Below are positions 33,605 through 43,260 of a stretch of DNA of 64,000 nucleotides, piece by piece. The notes under the pieces were generated by a model. That model made no database searches. It had not been told where the DNA came from and worked only from the letters and a program-made list of their open reading frames with translations. The stretch spans positions 1,798,001-1,862,000 of the forward strand of contig CM065885.1 of the NCBI GenBank assembly GCA_033439255.1, in the 5' to 3' direction. Each line of letters starts with the position of its first letter. Position 1 is the first letter of the stretch. A program made the position numbers and the translations under genes. The DNA comes from Hericium rajendrae (Eukaryota; Basidiomycota; Agaricomycetes; Russulales; Hericiaceae).

Positions 33605-34644
33605 CTCGCGCGATGCGCGTTGCCTCTTGCTCTTTAACCCCCACTGTCTCTTGCCACGTCGACGCCTTCGTCGACGTCCTTTGCTCGCTCGTCGTTGTCT
33701 TTTGCTCGCTCGTCGTTGTCTTTTGCTCGCTCGTTGTTATTTCTCGCTCGTCGTTGCTGTCTCTAAGGTAATCTTCTAATTGCTGGTCTCTTATTGGTTA
33801 TACTAATACTACTTTAAGTTAGTTTTTTAGAGTTCGCTTTTTGTTACTTTGGTAAGTTCTTATGTGTTATCTTTATCTTTCAAGACTAATGTTTTCTTAT
33901 CTTTTCTTACTGAGTTTCTTATCTTATCTTATCTTCTTGTATAATCTTATCTTACTTATCTTATCATATCTTCTTGTATTATCATATCTCACTTATTTTC
34001 TTACTTATATTTTTGCTTTTCAGTTAGTAGTAGTGTTTGTAATACCAATATAATCTTGATGCATTGAAATACTTTATATCTGTGTGATTATATGTTATAA
34101 ATTTTGATATGATTGTAGAAAGAATTTACAGTTCTAATAAATTTTATTGCTTTAATATATATAGCAGGTTTACATATTAAATATCAGATATATGAGACAC
34201 ATATTGAATGTAGGATATGTGAGACATATATTATACATAGGTTATGTGAGACACATATTGAATATAGGATATGTAAGACACATAAGCCTTATAGCTTTGA
34301 TAGATACTGATAGCTTTTATAGCTAGTCATACTATTATAGCTACATAATCAGCTGTCATAGCTATGATAGCACTCCATAGCACTCCATAGCATCACTTTT
34401 GAGCCTCATAGCACTACATAGCATCACCCTTTGGCTATGTGGGCTATACAATAAAGGGCGATACTATGAAGCTAGGAGATCTATGTAGACTTTATAGAGC
34501 TATGTACCACTGGCAAATTTTTCAGATGATGTAGCATACAAGACCAAACAGCAGAGTCAAGGTAGTCACATCTGCCACTTAGTCCTCTGATGTGGCACTC
34601 GGCCATGTCCGGCAGCCACGAATCTTGGCTTCGCCCGGGATTCA

Positions 34645-34653
34645 TATATAAGG
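34645..34653 (+). promoter_or_regulatory. HTE-A TATA box
   Basis: TATATAAGG, placed after the HTE-B insertion. The leader below it carries diverged CTCGTCGTT-type repeats, and an AAG-GTGTGT junction lies near 34867. Confidence 0.7.
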
Positions 34654-34968
34654 CTCGCGTGACGCGCGTTTCCTCTTGCTCTTTAACCTCATCATCTGCC
34701 ACGTCAGCGCACTCGTTGTCGCTCGTTCGTCGCTCATCGTCATTCATTCGTCGCTCATCGTTGTTCTTTGCTCACTCATTATCATTCTTTGCTCGCTCGT
34801 CGTTGTTCCTTCTCACTCATCATTTGTTGCTTGCTTGTTATTATCTCTCACTTTTTATCTTTACTAAGGTGTGTTGATATCATCATTAGTCCCTTATGTT
34901 TTCTACTAATGTTGCTCTAGTTAGATAAGTCTAATGCTTGTACTAAACTATTTTCTTCACTTGATAGA

Positions 34969-35072
34969 TTTTCGCTTTTTGAAAGACTTGGTAAGTCTTC
35001 AGTTTAGTTTTTTAATAATATAATGTCTTATTTATATATCAGTTGTTTTAATCTATTAGATTTTCGCTTTTT
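34969..35072 (+). repeat. HTE-A paired TTTTCGCTTTTT segments
   Basis: Two copies of TTTTCGCTTTTT (34969-34980 and 35061-35072). Each is preceded by TAGA and followed by ACTTG; the first is followed directly by GTAAGTC. They resemble repeated short exons between TAG acceptors and GTAAG donors. Equivalent segments: HTE-1 23454-23465 and 23546-23557, HTE-B 33833-33842, HTE-D 52938-52949 and 53031-53042. Confidence 0.55.
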
Positions 35073-36011
35073 ATCTTACTTGTATATCTTTATATTCTTT
35101 ATAATGATCTTGACTTTTTTCTTACACTTTTTTGGTATATTTATCATTAATGTATAATCAATTGTTATAGTTATAGTTATAAAGTATATAATCAATAAAA
35201 AGTCTTGCTATCTCATTCATTATTGTTGTGATCTTTTGTGATTGGTGCTTATTGTAAGTGATGATTGAATATGAACTTGTATAGGTTCTACTCATACTAT
35301 GAATTTGAATAATTAAGAAATTATCATGTTCTAGTCTATGAAGAATTTGTAAACTATTTTGCTAATATAGTTATGAGATCATTCATAGCATCTGTAGTGA
35401 ATATAGTTTATATAGCTATTCTTATAGCTCTATAGCTATGTCTTGTAGCTCTATAGTTATCATAGCTATCTCTTATAGCTCTATAGCTATCATAGCACTC
35501 TATAGCTATCCTAAGTAGCTTTATAGCACTCTATAGATGACCCCCTTCTATGGCCATCTATAGAATAGGTGGCATAGCTATGGCCCTATGACATTTATAT
35601 AATCTATATAGAGCTCTATAGCCATGTGGATTTTCTCAGATGATCGTGTCTTCTCTGTGTGCATTGCATTGCCGGGTCCCTTGATTACAATGCGTAAGAC
35701 ACAGTAATGGGTAATTTGACCAAGGGCATTTTCCAAGTCATCGACATTTTTGACTGGGATAGGTTTCGTGAGGGGAATTGTCTTGATATGATACTGGTTG
35801 ACAATTCTCCAGTTGATAAGAATGCCTGTGGCTCCACTGTCCACCAGGCCTTTAATGGCGACGTTTTGTTGTTTTCCTAAAATCGTGATGATAATGCAGA
35901 TGGATGGAGAACCATTATATTTCAATGAGGATATGTGTAAATTGGCCAGCCAATTTGGTAAATAAGAGTCCATTGAAACATCATCATCTGGCATCGAGAG
36001 TATATCAAAAC

Positions 36012-36434
36012 TGTCACGGATCGCTCCATTTCTCTCCGCCTTCTTCTCTGCCATCAAGGCATCGCGTCGGTCATGTGCTCCAGCAGCCCCATCACATGTT
36101 CACTTCCTCACATGACCTGGGGCTATCCTTCACCCATGCCCTTGTTCCCCTTTGGGACACCCTATTGTTCTCCCTCCCATTGTTCTCCTTTTGGCCACCA
36201 TTGTTCTCACTCTATTGTTCGACCCATTATGGTGTCCATTGTTCTTTTCCCATTGTCGTCCCAGTACTTATAGGCTCCCTGTTGCTCGCCTATTTCCCTA
36301 GATTGTCCATTTCGTCTGTACCGTACTGTACCTCCAATACAGGTCACTGCGCTGCTAGTTGCTCTCTGCTCTCTCGCTCCCATCATCGCTGGTGACTTGG
36401 GTGGTTCTCTGCTGTCTACGACCGAGTCTTGACA
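36012..36434 (+). repeat. G3 5' LTR
   Basis: 423 bp, TGTCACGG to GTCTTGACA. U3 holds an array of ATTGTTC-type sites (about 36143-36260) above the ACTTATAGG box (about 36266). AGATTGTCCA (36300-36309) sits where the transcript start is expected. Confidence 0.94.
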
Positions 36435-36436
36435 CC

Positions 36437-36446
36437 TGGACAATCT
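36437..36446 (+). other. G3 primer-binding site, self-priming type
   Basis: TGGACAATCT starts 2 nt after the 5' LTR and is the exact complement of AGATTGTCCA at 36300-36309, about 30 nt below the TATA-like box. This matches the self-priming layout of Tf1/sushi-type chromoviruses. Confidence 0.65.
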
Positions 36447-37659
36447 CTCATACACCCGCCTCACCTCCCTACTATCGCCCATCATACCTCTCTTCTTTGA
36501 ACCCTTCACCGCCGACATCTTCACCGTATCTCGACATCCATTCCATCAACCTCATCTCCCCTTCCCCATCGCCAACACCATCGAGGGCAGTGCACTCATT
36601 CCCCTCCTCCGCTATTGTGCTGTGAAGCGTTGGGAAGCCGAAGGAGTTTGGTTTCGATTGAGATCGTGGAAACCACGCGCAGGTGCTATCTCCATTGCTT
36701 TATACGTTCGAATTCGAGTTGCTTTTGACGTCGACTTGCAAGAATTCACGTTTGGTGCCTCGGACATCGCCTACCACTGTCGCCAACCCAACCGAGGATC
36801 CCCTGCAAGCATCCTGCCATCGACCTCATTCCCCTTTTGCACACTAGGTTTCTTCACCCCAGAACCCTCGCCTGAGCCTGTGTGGGCCAGAGAACGCCTC
36901 GGCCACCGATTCCTCAGAACCCCGTACTCCACCACCTTGTACCCTCGTGCCCTTGGACGTCGTCCAGTTGCGGCAGACTTCCTGTAGGTTGTCACCATTG
37001 ATTCCACCGACCCCCGCTTCCAGACCACTGCACCCTTCCCACTCGGGATCTTCGAGTCCCTTGGGGACTACCACGTTTACACCCTTGCTGGCATCGCCCG
37101 GATCCACTTTTCTCACCAAGACCCTGCCACCCGCCAGTGGTACTTCGCTGAGCGCGAAGACTTCCCCTACCTCGAACTCGTCGACTTCGACGTTGCCAGA
37201 GAAGAACACCACCGTCTACACCCAGCCACTCCACCGCTCCCCACCGTCGCCCCTCCTAGTATCGACTCCCCTCCTGCACGCACCGAACCCCTCTTTGTAC
37301 CAACAGGTATCATCTTCAACGCCGTTACCAGGAAGTACTACGCATACCGTTCCAACTCTCGACGCCTAGTCGTTGGCTGGAGACCAAACCTAGTAGAAGG
37401 AAGAGATCAGTGGTTTTGGCAGGCCAGTAGCGTTTTCATCACTGAACCTGAACTCGCTCTCTCTCACCAAGTCCTAGAAGCCCGCGAGCAAGAGCGAGTT
37501 ACCCGGCTCGCAGTCCTCCGCTCACCGCTACCCCCTCGCATCCCAACCCCGATACCAATCCCCTCACCTGCTCCACCTGTTACTACTGTTACATCCACAT
37601 CCACCGTCAATGTCAAACCAATCATCGCCTCAGCCCCCCCTGTTCAGCCGCTCGACGAC

Positions 37660-38649
37660 ATGTCCAACCCCGAGATTGGCATCAAACCTGCTCCCTTTGA
37701 GGGAGATCGTTCCAAATCCAAGGAGTTCCAGTTGCGTATTCGCTTATTCCTTCGCGCCAACTCTACCCGGTATAAAGATGATACCGCCCAGATCTCCCTC
37801 TTCCTCGACCTCTGCCAGGGCCCTATTGCCGGCCAGTGGGCCACCCAGCGTGTCGAGGAGATCCTTGAGGATGACGATCTTGTGGCTGCAGCCACATCTC
37901 CAGCCCATGTCCCTCGCTACGCCAACCTCGCTGCCCTTCGAACTCGCTTCAATTTGGATTTCTCCCCCCTTGACGACTCCAAGGACGCCTCCCATGCCAT
38001 CCAGACCCTCCAGATGGGTACGCGCCCAGTAGTCGACTACATCACCGAGTTCGAGTCCTTCGCTCCTCGCACCGGCTACAACGATGTGGCCCTGATCGAT
38101 TGGTTCCTGCATGGCCTCAACAGCGCCTTGCGGGATGATTGCCAGCGCAGCTACCCCACGCCCACCACCTTGGATGAGTGGAAGGTGAGGGCCCGTGACA
38201 GGAATGCTGCCTACCTCATGCGCACCCGGTTCCAGAGTCCCCGCCCTACAACTGGGCGCACCCCGGTGAGCACTCGCTCCCCTCAGTCCACATCTACTGG
38301 CCGATCCCGCACAGTTGCTGCTACAGGTGCCCCACTGCCCAAACTCTCGGAGCCTGACCGTGAGCGTCTCAGGCGTGAGGGCGGCTGCTTCCGCTGCCGT
38401 CAGAAGGGCCATGGCTTCCGCGACTGCCCCCTCAATGCCGACTCCAACCCCCGTGCCCCAATCCCTCGTATCCGAGCACTAGAAACCGGCTCTGCCCCGG
38501 GAGTAGCTCCAGAAGATGCAGCCGCCGCCCTCGCTGTCCCTGCCATCAACAGGTCCATCGCCGACTTATCGTCGCAGTTGAAGGACTTGAGCGAGGAAGA
38601 GAGGGAAGAGGCAAAGGCTGCATTAAAGGATATGGTTGAGGGTTTTTAA
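37660..38649 (+). CDS. G3 gag
   Basis: Frame of 329 residues starting MSNPEIGIKPAPFEGDRSK. A retrotransposon gag-type helical region (residues ~15-150, with LFLRANSTRYKDD and DWFLHGLNSALRDD) is followed by a Ser/Thr/Arg-rich linker and one zinc knuckle, CFRCRQKGHGFRDC, then a short acidic tail (EEEREEAKAALKDM). The open sequence upstream may belong to the same polyprotein or to a leader; I leave the start as the first clear Met. Confidence 0.85.
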   Translation: MSNPEIGIKPAPFEGDRSKSKEFQLRIRLFLRANSTRYKDDTAQISLFLDLCQGPIAGQWATQRVEEILEDDDLVAAATSPAHVPRYANLAALRTRFNLDFSPLDDSKDASHAIQTLQMGTRPVVDYITEFESFAPRTGYNDVALIDWFLHGLNSALRDDCQRSYPTPTTLDEWKVRARDRNAAYLMRTRFQSPRPTTGRTPVSTRSPQSTSTGRSRTVAATGAPLPKLSEPDRERLRREGGCFRCRQKGHGFRDCPLNADSNPRAPIPRIRALETGSAPGVAPEDAAAALAVPAINRSIADLSSQLKDLSEEEREEAKAALKDMVEGF

Positions 38650-38672
38650 AGCGCCCCCTGGTCACGTCGTCC

Positions 38673-41600
38673 GTGGGTGGCAAGAAACATTTCTTTGATC
38701 CGTCGAATCGCTTCTCTGTACTATCCGACCCCTGTGAGCAATCGTATCCATCGTCTTTGCGCATGTCCGCTATCACGCCCAACCGTCAGACACCGTCCAT
38801 TACGCTCCAGGCCAAGATTATCACTGCCCCGATCAAGAAACAAATCGACGCTGAGGCACTTCTCGACAGTGGTGCAGAAGGCATCATTATGCACCCCGAG
38901 TTTGCCAAGAAACACCAGTTCCCCCTCAAGAAACTCCCTAAACCCTTTCCCGTTCGCAACGTGGACAACTCCGAAAACATCATGGGCTGGGTCCGCTATT
39001 CAGTCAACCAGAACATCCGCATTTACGCCAAGGACTTGACGTCCTTCCATGAGGAGACAGCTGAGTTCTATCTCGTTGACATTGGTGACTATGACATTAT
39101 CCTTGGGACCGATTGGTTACAGGAACACAACCCTGAAATTGATTGGGTCTCTCGTCGTGTCGACATGACTCGCTGCCCTCCCTCTTGCACTCTGAATAAA
39201 CCCCCGGTCAAGAACCTGTCCACTCGCACTGAACGCCGCCACTCAGCCCCCCGTCCACCAGTCCTCAGCGCTGCTGCAGTACTGCTCCCCCTACCTTGCC
39301 CCCCTCCATTGCTCCCACTGCCCCCACCATTTGTCGCTGCTCCACTTCCCAAATACGTGATCCCCGCTCGCCGAGTCCAAGGTGTCCGCCTTCGCCGCAT
39401 CCACCTGTCCAAAGTCCCTGCACGTCTATTCACCGAGGACGATGACCCCCGACCTAATGTCGATGACGACTGGGTTGAAGAGGGCCTTCGTCTAGCTGGT
39501 GTTCTCCCTGACTGGGACACACCACCCCCACCAGACGACGACCCCGACTATCAACACACCATCCGTATCCGTCGCTCTTTCACCAATGCTCAGAAACTGG
39601 CAGAGCGTGTGGCCACTCGTGTTGCAGAGAAGTCCTTTGCTGAGATGGTTCCCCCTCAGTATCAGGATTTCCAACCTGTCTTCGACGAGGAATCCTCCCA
39701 TCGCCTCCCTGAACGTCGCCCTTGGGATCACGCCATTGACCTGAAAGATGGTTTTGAACCCCGTTCATGCAAGGTCTATCCCATGGCTCCTACTGAGCAG
39801 GAGGACCTCGATTCATTCCTTGATGACCACGTCAAGAAAGGTTATATCCGTCCTTCCAAATCCCCTATGGCGAGTCCCTTCTTCTTTATCAAGAAAAAAG
39901 ATGGAAAACTACGCCCCGTCCAGGACTATCGCACCCTCAACAAAGGCACCATCAAGAATGAATATCCCCTGCCCCTCATCTCTGAACTCGTTGACAAGCT
40001 CAAGGGTGCCAAAGTCTTCTCCAAGATGGATGTTCGTTGGGGTTACAACAATGTTCGCATCAAGGAGGGCGACGAATGGAAAGCCGCCTTCAAAACCAAC
40101 CGCGGTCTCTTTGAACCCCTGGTGATGTTTTTTGGTCTTACCAACTCCCCTGCCACGTTCCAAGGAATGATGAATGAACTTTTCAAGGATCTCATCGATA
40201 CGGGCAAAGTCGTCATCTACATGGACGACATCCTCATTTTCACCGAAACCCTCGAAGAACATCGCGACCTTGTGCGCAAGGTCCTCCAATGCCTCCAGGA
40301 CAATGACCTCTTCCTCAAACCAGAGAAGTGCTCGTTCGAGCAACCCTCAGTTGAGTTCCTCGGTCTCATCGTCTCCCATAACACGCTCGCCATGGACCCC
40401 GTCAAGGTTGCAGGCATTGCTGAATGGCCTGCCCCTCGTAACGTCAAGGACGTCCAGTCCTTTGTTGGCTTTGGCAACTTCTATCGACGCTTTATCCAGG
40501 ACTTCTCCAAAGTCGCTCGTCCCATGTTTGACCTTACCAAGAAAGACCATCCTTGGGCCTGGTCTGCTGAATGTCAACATGCCTTTGAGGCTCTTAAAGC
40601 TGCGTTCACCTCGTCCCCAGTCCTTATCATGCCTGACCCGTCCAAACCCTACCTGGTTGAGGTCGATGCCTCAGACGATGCCACAGGAGGTATCCTATCC
40701 CAGCGCGGGGAGGACGAGCAATGGCACCCTGTTGCTTACATCTCCAAGGCCTTCACCGCCCCCGAACGCAACTACGACATCTATGACAAGGAACTCCTGG
40801 CCATCATCCGTGCCCTCGAAGCCTGGCGTCACTACCTGGAAGGTTCTCCCCATACTGTGGAGATCTGGACCGACCATAAGAACCTGGAATACTTCAAGTC
40901 TGCCCAAAAGCTGAGTCGTCGTCAAGCTCGCTGGGCTCTCTTCCTCACTCGTTTCGACTTCACCCTGATCCACAAACCCGGTATTCATCACCGGCCAGAT
41001 GCCATGTCGAGACGACCTGACCATAGAGAGGGGGTGGACGACGACAACTCCGATCGTGTCCTCCTCGACCCCAAGTACTTCCAGATCCGTGCTACACGTC
41101 CAGCTGCTGTCAAGTCCATTGGCAATGCTGATCTTCGCCAACGCATTCGCAATGCCAAGACCAAGGACATTGAGGTTGTTCAAGCCCTGGATGTGATCCT
41201 GAACAATGGTCCTCGCTCCCTCGTTAAGAACCTCCAAGAATGGAACTACGAGGATGGCCTCATCCTCTTTCGTGGCAAAGTCTACATCCCTGCTGACAAG
41301 GACCTTCGTCGGGACATCGTCAAGCTGCATCATGACACCCCCATGGCTGGTCACCCAGGACGCTACAAGACCTATGAGCTCCTCAGTCGCAACTACTGGT
41401 GGCCCGGTATGTCTGTCTTCGTTCGTGATTATGTTGACGGCTGTGCTACCTGCCAGGCCACCAAGGTTCAAAATCACCGCCCTCATGTTGAAACAATTCC
41501 CAATGCCATCCCTACCCGTCCCTTCCAAGACATTACCTCGGACTTCATCGTCAAACTCCCAGAATGCCAAGGCTATGACTCCATCAATGTGGTCGTCGAC

Positions 41601-42935
41601 CGTTTTACAAAGCACGTCTCCTTCACTCCTTGTAAAGAGACCATTACCAGTGATGGCACAGTCGACATCCTTTTTGACAGGATTTATCGGAACTACGGCC
41701 TCTGGGAACGCCTCATCTCTGATCGTGGCCCACAGTATGCAGGCAAAGTCATGCGTGGCGTCTTTGACAAACTTGGTATCAAGTCCTCCCTCAGCACCGC
41801 CTATCATCCACAGACCGACGGCGAGTCAGAACGCGTCAATCAAGAACTCGAGCAGTTCCTTCGTACCTTCTGCAACTACCGCCAGGATGATTGGGTCCAA
41901 TGGCTCCCTTACGCTGAGTTCTCGCACAACCACCGTATCCACAGCGCCACTAACCGAGCTCCATTTGAAATGCTCCTCGGCTATATTCCCACTGCCATCC
42001 CCACTGTCAACCCCACATCGTCTACACCCGCCGTCGAGGATCGTTTCCATCACCTCGAACAACTTCGCACTGAGGTCCAGGCCAGCCTTCAAACAGCTGC
42101 TGATCTCATGAAGCGCAACAACCAGGACCATATGCACGACACCATCCACTTCCAGGTTGGTGACAAGGTCTGGCTCGATGGCAAGAACATCAAAACCACG
42201 CGACCCAAAGCTAAGCTTGCTGATCGACGCCTGGGACCTTTTGAAATCACTGACGTCCTGGGCCCAGTCTCTTATCGACTGAAGCTACCGCCCACCTGGC
42301 GTATCCACCCGGTGTTCCACACGTCCCTGTTGTCCCCTTACAAGGAAACCGATGCTCATGGTCCCAACTTCCCTGCACCACCACCTGACCTTGTGGAGGG
42401 CGAGGAAGAGTACGAAGTTGAGTCTGTCCTCGATGCTCGTCTCACCCGGAACAAACGCGGCATTGAATATCTCGTCAAATGGGCAGGCTACCCTGATTCG
42501 GAAAATCAGTGGCTTTCACGTACCTCCCTTTCCAATGCCCATGGTGCAATCACCGACTTCTACACCCGCCATCCACATGCACTCAAGGCTCCCAACCTTC
42601 GTGGACTCATCTACCTCGACCCTGTCCATGCTCATCACGCACTCCAGGCGAAAGTGCGTCTTAGGGAGGGGGTGATGTCACGGATCGCTCCATTTCTCTC
42701 CGCCTTCTTCTCTGCCATCAAGGCATCGCGTCGGTCATGTGCTCCAGCAGCCCCATCACATGTTCACTTCCACATGACCTGGGGCTATCCTTCACCCATG
42801 CCCTTGTTCCCCTTTGGGACACCCTATTGTTCTCCCTCCCATTGTTCTCCTTTTGGCCACCATTGTTCTCACTCTATTGTTCGACCCATTATGGTGTCCA
42901 TTGTTCTTTTCCCATTGTCGTCCCAGTACTTATAG
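38673..42935 (+). CDS. G3 pol: protease-RT-RNase H-integrase-chromodomain
   Basis: Frame of 1420 residues, beginning just after gag in another frame. Aspartic protease LLDSGAEG (~63-70); RT with the catalytic YMDDIL (~516); RNase H; integrase zinc-binding HHCC segment starting at LHHDTPMAGH (~884) and ending CATCQATK; GPFEITDVLGPVSYRL module; chromodomain with EYLVKWAGYPDSENQWL (~1260). The frame ends inside the 3' LTR, a feature shared in general form with G1 and G4. Typical length for a chromovirus pol. Confidence 0.9.
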   Translation: MGGKKHFFDPSNRFSVLSDPCEQSYPSSLRMSAITPNRQTPSITLQAKIITAPIKKQIDAEALLDSGAEGIIMHPEFAKKHQFPLKKLPKPFPVRNVDNSENIMGWVRYSVNQNIRIYAKDLTSFHEETAEFYLVDIGDYDIILGTDWLQEHNPEIDWVSRRVDMTRCPPSCTLNKPPVKNLSTRTERRHSAPRPPVLSAAAVLLPLPCPPPLLPLPPPFVAAPLPKYVIPARRVQGVRLRRIHLSKVPARLFTEDDDPRPNVDDDWVEEGLRLAGVLPDWDTPPPPDDDPDYQHTIRIRRSFTNAQKLAERVATRVAEKSFAEMVPPQYQDFQPVFDEESSHRLPERRPWDHAIDLKDGFEPRSCKVYPMAPTEQEDLDSFLDDHVKKGYIRPSKSPMASPFFFIKKKDGKLRPVQDYRTLNKGTIKNEYPLPLISELVDKLKGAKVFSKMDVRWGYNNVRIKEGDEWKAAFKTNRGLFEPLVMFFGLTNSPATFQGMMNELFKDLIDTGKVVIYMDDILIFTETLEEHRDLVRKVLQCLQDNDLFLKPEKCSFEQPSVEFLGLIVSHNTLAMDPVKVAGIAEWPAPRNVKDVQSFVGFGNFYRRFIQDFSKVARPMFDLTKKDHPWAWSAECQHAFEALKAAFTSSPVLIMPDPSKPYLVEVDASDDATGGILSQRGEDEQWHPVAYISKAFTAPERNYDIYDKELLAIIRALEAWRHYLEGSPHTVEIWTDHKNLEYFKSAQKLSRRQARWALFLTRFDFTLIHKPGIHHRPDAMSRRPDHREGVDDDNSDRVLLDPKYFQIRATRPAAVKSIGNADLRQRIRNAKTKDIEVVQALDVILNNGPRSLVKNLQEWNYEDGLILFRGKVYIPADKDLRRDIVKLHHDTPMAGHPGRYKTYELLSRNYWWPGMSVFVRDYVDGCATCQATKVQNHRPHVETIPNAIPTRPFQDITSDFIVKLPECQGYDSINVVVDRFTKHVSFTPCKETITSDGTVDILFDRIYRNYGLWERLISDRGPQYAGKVMRGVFDKLGIKSSLSTAYHPQTDGESERVNQELEQFLRTFCNYRQDDWVQWLPYAEFSHNHRIHSATNRAPFEMLLGYIPTAIPTVNPTSSTPAVEDRFHHLEQLRTEVQASLQTAADLMKRNNQDHMHDTIHFQVGDKVWLDGKNIKTTRPKAKLADRRLGPFEITDVLGPVSYRLKLPPTWRIHPVFHTSLLSPYKETDAHGPNFPAPPPDLVEGEEEYEVESVLDARLTRNKRGIEYLVKWAGYPDSENQWLSRTSLSNAHGAITDFYTRHPHALKAPNLRGLIYLDPVHAHHALQAKVRLREGVMSRIAPFLSAFFSAIKASRRSCAPAAPSHVHFHMTWGYPSPMPLFPFGTPYCSPSHCSPFGHHCSHSIVRPIMVSIVLFPLSSQYL

Positions 42936-43096
42936 GCTCCCTGTTGCTCGCCTATTTCCCTAGATTGTCCATTTCGTCTGTACCGTACTGTACCTCCAAT
43001 ACAGGTCACTGCGCTGCTAGTTGCTCTCTGCTCTCTCGCTCCCATCATCACTGGTGACTTGGGTGGTTCTCTGCTGTCTACGACCGAGTCTTGACA
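42676..43096 (+). repeat. G3 3' LTR
   Basis: 421 bp and almost identical to the 5' LTR. The pol frame terminates within it. Confidence 0.94.
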
Positions 43097-43260
43097 AAAA
43101 CGATTCGGAGAAGCAATTTGCAGACCTTTCATCCTCCATGACGTCGTGGCATGAGGACACTCTAAAAACCCTCCTGGTCTTCAGGTACTTCAAGGTTGAG
43201 GGCGGCTTGCATGAGGGTCCGAGCTTCTTGCAAGTCAGACTCATTCATCTGTTGCATGGC

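Larger units (their letters stand above)
31769..34528 (+). mobile_element. HTE-B: hairpin TIR element nested in HTE-A
   Basis: 2760 bp, CATCTGAAAAATCTG at the left and the inverted form of CATCTGAAAAATTTG at the right, flanked by AT (31767-31768 and 34529-34530). The rejoined HTE-A sequence reads ATAATGTA, as HTE-1 has at the same point. It has a strongly CpG-rich block (about 32130-33110) with a 20-21-bp minisatellite (units containing CGTGCGCGAGGCG, about 32390-32530), hairpin 1, hairpin 2, a TATA box at 33596, a leader carrying CTCGCTCGTCGTTGT repeats (33683-33760), a GTAAT donor near 33767 and one TTCGCTTTTT segment. I see no X-box palindrome. It looks the youngest of the family here because its CpGs are kept. 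Confidence 0.9.
29855..35642 (+). mobile_element. HTE-A: hairpin TIR element, holds HTE-B
   Basis: Begins CATCTGAAAAATCCC and ends in the inverted form of CATCTGAGAAAA, flanked by AT (29853-29854 and 35643-35644). It sits in the protease region of Gy-B; both flanks belong to adjacent parts of that region, which places the insertion exactly. Without HTE-B it is about 3.03 kb. Order: left subterminal repeats (29880-30130), GC block (about 30270-31380) rich in TGCA and CACATG rather than CGCG, X-box-like palindrome, hairpin 1, minus-strand donor-like GCTTACC (31460), hairpin 2, then HTE-B, then a TATA box, leader, two TTTTCGCTTTTT segments, and right subterminal repeats (35380-35630). A 22-bp minisatellite (AGTTGCACGC...) lies at about 30640-30710. 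It looks older than HTE-B. Confidence 0.88.
36012..43096 (+). mobile_element. G3: Ty3/gypsy chromovirus, looks whole and young
   Basis: LTRs 36012-36434 and 42676-43096, with a perfect 5-bp duplication AAAAC (36007-36011 and 43097-43101). Inserted in Gy-B between gag and protease. Internal parts in order: primer-binding site, leader and upstream open region (36.5-37.6 kb), gag with zinc knuckle, and a long pol frame with protease, RT, RNase H, integrase, GPF module and chromodomain. The LTRs differ at about two places, so it is the most recent large insertion here. It looks whole. Confidence 0.95.

Noticed and set aside
33615-33771. Short hydrophobic frame starting MRVASCSLTP after the HTE-B TATA box
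   Set aside because: It is made of the CTCGCTCGTCGTTGT repeat; HTE-1 has an early stop and HTE-A lacks the ATG, so coding is not conserved.
29855-35642. Tc1/mariner-type element
   Set aside because: Target duplications AG, CA and AT are not TA, and no D,D,E-type transposase frame exists.
40695-41807. 370-codon frame antisense to G3 RT and integrase, also seen at 54041-55153
   Set aside because: Mirror of the codon usage of pol; it follows the pol alignment exactly and has no protein signature.
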